Assembly: GCA_025201705.1 (NCBI GenBank)
Contig: MU616563.1
Coordinates: forward strand, 62,001 to 126,000
Source: Dissophora ornata
Lineage: Eukaryota > Mortierellomycota > Mortierellomycetes > Mortierellales > Mortierellaceae
DNA length: 64,000 bases
Direction: 5' to 3'
The notes beneath the pieces are model-generated. The model saw nothing but the letters and a program-made list of their open reading frames with translations, was not told the origin of the DNA and made no database searches. Made by a program: the position numbers and the translations under genes. Below, in pieces: positions 58,369 through 64,000 of the stretch (its first letter is position 1; every line of letters begins with the position of its first letter).

Positions 58369-61300
58369 TTATACATAGGTGTCCTGATTCTGAGTATTAT
58401 TGTACCTGTTGCCGCTGAATTCGTTACTGCTGTTGTTGTTATAGCGACTACGACCAGTCTTGGGCTGATCGTCGTAATACTTGGTATTCGCCTGTGTCTG
58501 GGCTCGACTCACATCATTGCCCGAGCTAGAGTACTCGTTCTCGTGCTTGCCAGACACCAGTGAATGCGACGAGGAAGATTGCTGGACCCTACGGGGCTGC
58601 TGGTGCTGAGGCAAAGGCATCCGTGATGGCTGTGGCGTTGTTGGAGTGGCCGGTGTAGGAGGGCTCGAGTATTCTCTATCATAGTCCTGGCCCTGATCAT
58701 CTTGAGCACTGTGGAAGGGATCCTGAGAATGCTGCTCTTGCTCTTGCTGATCCATGTTTCTGCGACGGCCAGATGAAGCCTGGACCTTGGGCAGCTTGAT
58801 AGGTGGCAAATGGAGTGCTCTCTTGTCTTCATATTGTGTCGCTTTTCCTGTACTCTTGTAGCTGTCTGTCTGATGCATCTTGGCCAACTCCAAATACGAC
58901 GGCTTTGAACCCGTAGTGGCCCCACCATCTGTATTGCTATTGCCGCCTCTGTTGTTACTGTAGCTGTATGGATCCGCGGGTCGATCGGCTCTGTAACGTC
59001 CAGCAACGAACGCGGTCATGTCTTGGGCGCCATAGACCTTTTCAGGCGATTGCTTCGGGGATGTATTGCTGTGGGCGCTATATGTGTCGTCGTAACGCTG
59101 TGTAGCCGACTTTGTGAGGCTTTCCTTTTGGTTGTCGTAGTACACATCAACCACGTCATCGGCCCCCAGACTGTGCTGCGACTGATACCGGTCCTGGGCT
59201 TGTGGAGACTGAGCACGGCTATGGGAATCGTAGCCAGTATTTTGGTCGTAAGGGTCAGATCCAAGAACTTGGAAGCCATCTTTAGCCTTTGGACTCCTGG
59301 AGACATGGCCCATCTCGTAGCTTTCCTCCCGATGGTCTTGTCCATTGTCGTCCCGCTGCGCATGGAAAGAGGTTTTTCCGCGGCTAGCTTGTTTGCCATG
59401 ACCAGGACGTTTGCTCTTGCCATCCTTGGATCCATGATCGGGGTGAAGGATCTTGCTGCTCAACATCTTCTTGGCAGCATCGGGCACGAGTGCAGAAACA
59501 ACCTTGGAGTTGAGGGCCGGGTTCTCAAAGCTCATGATCAATGCATTCTTGCCACCCTTGCCCTTGAAAAGATGTCTCTCATCGCGAGCAGAGCCATAGT
59601 CGTAAAAGTCGATTTTGGGATCATAAGTCCTGGCCAAGAACAGCTTGAACAAGATAGTCAAGATGGGCAGGGGAAGGATAGCCAGCGAGTGCGTGTGGGC
59701 AGATTTCAGGTTGAGGATACCGATCATGATGACTTGGAAGAGGACTAGGGCGGCCAGGAGGCGATTGTAGACAACGCGGAACAAGCGTCCTCCGGTCTCG
59801 ATCTTGGTTCGGAAGACATACATCAACTGGTACTTGTACGTGAGCGAGGCCAGGGAGAAATAGACAGCTGCAAAAAAGAGCACCAAGGGGGCTACGACGG
59901 AATAGAGCAGAGCGACCGTCAAGAGGAACATGTGGACGGAAAAGAATAGCGGAAAGTCAAAGACGTCGGGCTTGTTCATTTCCTTGCTCTCGCGTGGGGT
60001 CACAGTGGTCTTGAACCAGTACAAGACAAGGGAAACAAGCTGGAACAGGTCGAGAAGGGCACCAAAGTTGCGGAGCGAGATGTAGTTGACCCAGAACAAA
60101 CTGGTGTCGATCACATTCTGGGAGAGTAGTTCCACAATGTTGTCCTGTGTGCGGATAAAGTCCTTGATGGCAGTCCAAGTCGCAGCAGAGAAGCTGAAGG
60201 TACTGAGGATCAACTTGATCTGAGAAAAGAAACCAATGATCGTGCCCGTGAGAGCAAAAACGATGAGGTTGTTGACCGTGAAGAATAGATAGAACTTTGC
60301 CAATGTCGACCGGTCGGTGCTTGACTTTGTGATGTTGCCCTGGAACCAGGCCAGGTAAGCAATCAGCTTGCGGACAATCAAGAGTAGAATATCCATGCAC
60401 AGGACGGGCAGCAATGATTGCAGCATGCCAGAGACGAACGCGTGATTCTCAAAGTACTCCTTGGAGGAGGGAACCAGTCCAACAATGTGGTCGAGGTTGG
60501 TGATCGTTGTCAGCGCACCCATGGGGATAAAGAAGAGCAGTGAAAAGACCACAAAAGCAATGTTCACAATGATTCTACGTGACTTGCGCAGCTGCTTCGG
60601 GTTGGCCGCGTTGAACCAGATGATGTCCTTGGGAGTTGGCGAGAGGAAGAGCTCTGGAGGGTCAATCATCTTTGAGCGCTTGCGCAGTGTGATAGCGCTG
60701 GACAACTCCTTGGCCACGCGATGGGTAGCGTGGATAGTAGCGTACGAGACGAAGCCGTAATTGGTCGGCTGCGACTTTGAGACCAGGTTTCGCGTCCTCT
60801 CGATCTGGTCGGAGAGCTCCTCAATCTGCTGAGAGTAGTAGTCAATGGCATCGACCCTTGTACCACAGAACCTGCCGACACTGACTGTTGGCCGCTTTGA
60901 GGGCAGTCTGTTGGGATCTAGGATCGGGTGGGGCACATGTAAATCAAGACTACGTTAGAATCCCATTCGCGCGTATCCATATGGCATCTCGCTCTTGCAT
61001 ATGTAGTCAAAAGCCTTACCAGCATAGTACTTTGCAACAACCTTCTCCAGGGCCTTGATCATCTTCTTGTGCTTGTCCATCAACTCTGGCAGTTTGTCAA
61101 CCTTGCGTCCGACAAGGGCCTGCACAGGCTTGTCAGCCAAACCCATGTCGCTCATGAATTTGAACAGCTTTTCATCGGTCTGAAGGGAAGAGGGCAATCC
61201 TGCGAGCATGATGGTCCTGGAAGCCATGTCTTCCTGATAAGCCTCGCTTTCAAAGTAGCGAATCCTGAACTTCAAAAACGACTTGTAACCGTGGTACATT

Positions 61301-62090
61301 GCAAAGAACATGACCAAGCTGAAAAACCACACGCAAGCAACATGTGCCCAAAACCACTTGAAGTCCGTGATCCCGGCCATGGTGAGCATGGCGATCTTGT
61401 CTGCGGGCATGGCGCCGTTAGTCTGTGCGCGAATTGTTGCAATGACATTGATAGGGATGAGCACGCCACAGCCGACGACGGCCATGATGAGGAATATATG
61501 TCGACACATTCGTACGAATCGAATAAAAACGACGGCGTCGAGTCCGATCTTTTCGACGAGCACTTCGTCTGGACAGCTCCAGACGGGCCGCATCCATGAG
61601 AAGTATCCATCCTCTAGTTTGGGTGGACGCTTACTGTGAAAGCAAAGTAGAGAGGGTCATTTAGAGCGTGCTTTGCTACAGTAGTGATATGGATGGACAG
61701 CGTTGCATAGAGGCAGATGTGGTATTTGGGGATGCTTACTCTTGGGGCAACGACTTGTACTTTCGCGCGTAAATGACTATTCGAGTGCAAAGGTGTATGT
61801 TGAAGAGTGGACACGGTGAGTTATGGCGGACACGGAGGATTTTGCGGAGGGTTAGATAATCCGACGTTGTTGCTGAAACGAGCAAGCACCACACTTGGTG
61901 GAACACATGCGCACGTCCACAGAGGCGTGTCTTCCAGCACTGCAGGGCCATTACCTCCGTTCTTGGGTCTGAGCCAACAAAAGGCGGCGAGTGTGACGAG
62001 GGACAGGGCCACGTTGGTGCCCAAGTTGATGGCGAGAGCGGATGGCTGCTGCTTGTTGAGGGCATCGCTTGGGGTATTGATGGTTGACAT
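58369..62090 (-). CDS. CSC1/OSCA-like (DUF221) cation channel with long disordered tail
   Basis: Osmosensitive or mechanosensitive calcium-permeable channel family (TMEM63/OSCA/Csc1), about 1111 aa, predicted in the plasma or vacuolar membrane. Four exons: 62090-61955, 61776-61740, 61633-61020 and 60917-58369. Exon 1 encodes the outermost helix (INLGTNVALSLVTLAAFCWL) and exon 2 the VIYARKYKSLPQ linker, only 37 nt. Exon 3 has the family segment GLDAVVFIRFVRMCRHIFL, and the cytosolic loop includes RTIMLAGLPSSLQTDEKLF. Exon 4 carries the pore region (IIVNIAFVVFSLLFFIPMGA, then many helices) and a hydrophilic C-terminal tail of about 380 residues rich in Ser, Gln, Asp, Tyr and Asn. The tail is longer than in yeast Csc1. 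The start is the ATG at 62090; an upstream CT-rich leader supports it. Confidence 0.9.
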
Positions 62091-63702
62091 GTTTGGCGAT
62101 CGATTGCCGACAAAGATGTGCTGATGTCTGGGTGCGTGCTCTCTCTGTCTCTTTGTCTCTCGCTCTTTCAGGCTCTAGGGATTCTCTCTTTTGTAGGGTC
62201 GGTGCAGGTGGAGTGAGCGATAGGAATGGGAGGAGTTTTGGTTCTACTCGGCGCAGGCACAAAGAGGAGAGGCGGCAATTGGGGGAGCAGGACAGGCGAA
62301 ATTAGGCTTTTCAGGAACAGGAAGGGGGGGGGACCTGCAGTCTCAACAAAATACAGGGCGAGTGGAGTGACAGGCTCTGTTGTGGATGATGAGGAAAGGA
62401 AAGAGGGGGGGGGGAAGAGATGATGCAGGGATGACGAAGAGGGGCGATGGAATGAGATGAACGATGAACAAACAGAGAAAAGGCGGGAGAGAGGGCAGAC
62501 AGGTGAAAATAGTCGGTGGTTTTTTTTTTGTATCGCTGCATTCATCACCTTGTGTGCTTTAGTGTATTACATGTACTCGACACGAATTACACTCGTCCGC
62601 CGTGTCAAACGGTTCCACCTTCTCCCCCCTGCAATTTATTTTGGGTTACAAATTATTTCCCTTCCGCTCGTTCCTTACCAAATCCAATGCCCCCTGGCGA
62701 AAGTCGCCCTTCCCTCGCAGTGCCCACGCTTCGCTTCCGTAATGTGTCATGCAATGCAGACCCACGCCAATACCGAGAATAACGCACCGCCACAAGATCA
62801 TTGTTGTTTTGCTCCTTCTGACAGAGTAGCCACCCTGCCGTATGACATCGACGGCGTTCTTGCCAGACAGAGGCGTGTCATCAAGGCTGCTTTACCTCAG
62901 GGGAGAGATACCTCAATACAGCACATGGTCGATGATGAGCAGTGTCAGCACCGTGAACACGAGAACGACCTGGACAAGCGAACCCACGATGATGAGGTGT
63001 ATGTGTTGTGCGTGGGTGTAAATGTGTATGTGTCGTTTGTGTGAGGCAATGTAATCGAACGGTTCCTGTGAACTAAGCTTACTCAGAACGGGTTAGCGCG
63101 GGAAATGAGAGGGGGTTTCTCAACTTTCTTTATTACAAGAACATCTGCTAGCAGGACGCCAGAGTCGTTATCAGTCTCGACGTTTCGCATCTCCTACATC
63201 TCCTACGCAAAAAAAAGGGCTTTGGAAGCATGTCTCTCTTTGCTACACAAAGAGGTTCCAACAAGGAAACAAGGAGTCGCTTCTGAAGCAACCCTCTCCC
63301 TCGGACCAACGAAGGACCACAACTCCAAAATTATCACAAGCACCTGTTTCGCACAGAGACAATTTTCGGCTGTTCTGGGCGTAACTTGTGAGCAAATTGC
63401 AATTTCTGCCATGCGTCGTTTCTGATCACGGCTCAAATAGAAGAGTGAGAAGAAAAACAAGAAAAACTCGCTTCAGCCACGATCGAATGAGCTTCATGAG
63501 CCTTGGAGTAGCGTGTTCCGATGACGGACATGAATCGCTGAGCAGCTCAACAGCCTAGCACTACCTCCTGTGGGCTTTCTTCGTACAGTACTGGAGAGAC
63601 CCAATTGCTCTCGCACAAGTGCTGTTATATACATGTGCTGTGTAAGAATGGGGGCTGTATTTGTGGCAAGTGCTAAAGACCGTCTATGATCCTCTCCTCC
63701 AT
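62091..63702. other. Intergenic region, about 1.6 kb
   Basis: This holds the promoter and CT-rich leader of the CSC1-like gene at its left. No gene could be firmly supported. A minus-strand frame without ATG (63092-62913) ends in a strong membrane helix and a stop, and a plus-strand 195-codon frame (62457-63044) overlaps it; neither has a recognised family. Confidence 0.5.
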
Positions 63703-63819
63703 CTAGAACCCACCAGCACCAACCATGTTTTGCGACTCGCGCTGCACACGGCTGATATACGTGCGCGAGACAATGTTCCATGCCTCCATGTAGCGATCCA
63801 TACAATTCGCAACGCACGT
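63703..63819 (-). CDS. TIM13: Mitochondrial Tim13, last exon only (gene continues past window edge)
   Basis: Small Tim chaperone of the intermembrane space that, with Tim8, escorts hydrophobic precursors to the TIM22 route. Only the final 38 codons are in the window. The exon starts after acceptor ATCAAATAG and reads [20 protein letters not shown], then YISRVQRE, before the stop at 63703. CVANC is the second CX3C motif. [19 protein letters not shown] is the highly conserved Tim13 C-terminal helix. The exon with the first CX3C must lie beyond 64000, upstream on the minus strand, so the intron is longer than 180 nt. Confidence 0.85.
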   Translation of the reverse strand, partial: TCVANCMDRYMEAWNIVSRTYISRVQRESQNMVGAGGF

Positions 63820-64000
63820 CTATTTGATATTTGTATCCCGTTGTCAGTGATAAAAAGTCGTTGCCCATACATTCCCACAAAGTCCGATCCGTCGTCCAGA
63901 GCAACGCCCATTTCGGTGTCGCCCAAAGGTTTTTTTTTTTTTTTTGCGGCGCAAAGAGCAGTTGAAGAACGTGAGCGGAAACATATTGAATGCGATCAAT
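63820..64000 (-). other. Intron of TIM13 running off the window
   Basis: There is no twin-cysteine coding sequence here in any minus-strand frame, so this is taken as intron. It contains a T15 run (plus strand) at 63931-63945. Confidence 0.5.

Noticed and set aside
62457..63044. Plus-strand frame of 195 codons with one hydrophobic stretch
   Set aside because: It overlaps the leader of the CSC1-like gene on the other strand, starts in a GA-rich leader and shows no conserved motif.
1..64000. CRISPR arrays, transposases, LTRs or rRNA
   Set aside because: No spaced direct repeats, transposase or reverse-transcriptase motifs, terminal repeats or rRNA-like sequence were seen by eye.

Overview
The window is nuclear DNA from a filamentous fungus with many short spliceosomal introns (GT..AG, usually 50-120 nt, many donors GTAAGT). 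The gene set includes a Zn(II)2Cys6 regulator with a fungal-specific domain, ABC transporters, a Chs7-type chitin synthase chaperone, alpha-aminoadipate lysine biosynthesis, a Stealth-family sugar-phosphate transferase with an EF-hand and a long-tailed CSC1-type channel. CAA-rich polyQ, CT-rich leaders and this gene mix suggest an early-diverging fungus, most likely Mortierellomycotina (Mortierella or relatives). That placement is an inference and was not tested by search. There are two assembly gaps, of 25 N and 10 N.

Left part (about 2.3-35 kb): a transporter neighbourhood. In order it holds a Zn-cluster transcription factor (+), an ABCB full transporter (copy A, +), an MFS carrier (+), a novel His/Asp-rich membrane protein (-), a DUF1769 protein (-), a long ABCC (MRP/YCF1-type) transporter (+) and a second ABCB transporter (copy B, +). 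The two ABCB genes are paralogues with very different intron content (9 versus 4). They share a sharply bounded, nearly identical block in the second ATP-binding domain that looks like gene conversion. Most of the region codes for pumps and carriers beside one regulator, so a detoxification or xenobiotic-efflux role is plausible but unproven.

Middle part (about 35-44 kb): a small CBM5/12-like carbohydrate-binding protein, then ribosomal protein genes. eS28 (-) and eL31 (+) are divergent from one shared promoter. eL31 appears twice in a row across the 10-N gap, the first copy lacking its C-terminus. A telobox Myb protein (TRF/Taz1-like candidate telomere binder) and eL34 follow on the minus strand.

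Right part (about 46-64 kb): core metabolism and cell biology. It holds aspartate-semialdehyde dehydrogenase (HOM2), a Stealth phosphotransferase, a JmjC/cupin_8 oxygenase, saccharopine reductase (LYS9), the mRNA-export factor p15/NXT1, Chs7, a CSC1/OSCA channel and, at the right edge, the last exon of Tim13. HOM2 and LYS9 belong to two separate routes (threonine/methionine from aspartate, and lysine from alpha-aminoadipate).

All exon models were built by hand from splice consensus, reading-frame phase and family resemblance. Every multi-exon model listed closes in frame. Genes whose 5' end is uncertain are marked. No tRNA, rRNA, CRISPR array or recognisable transposon was found.
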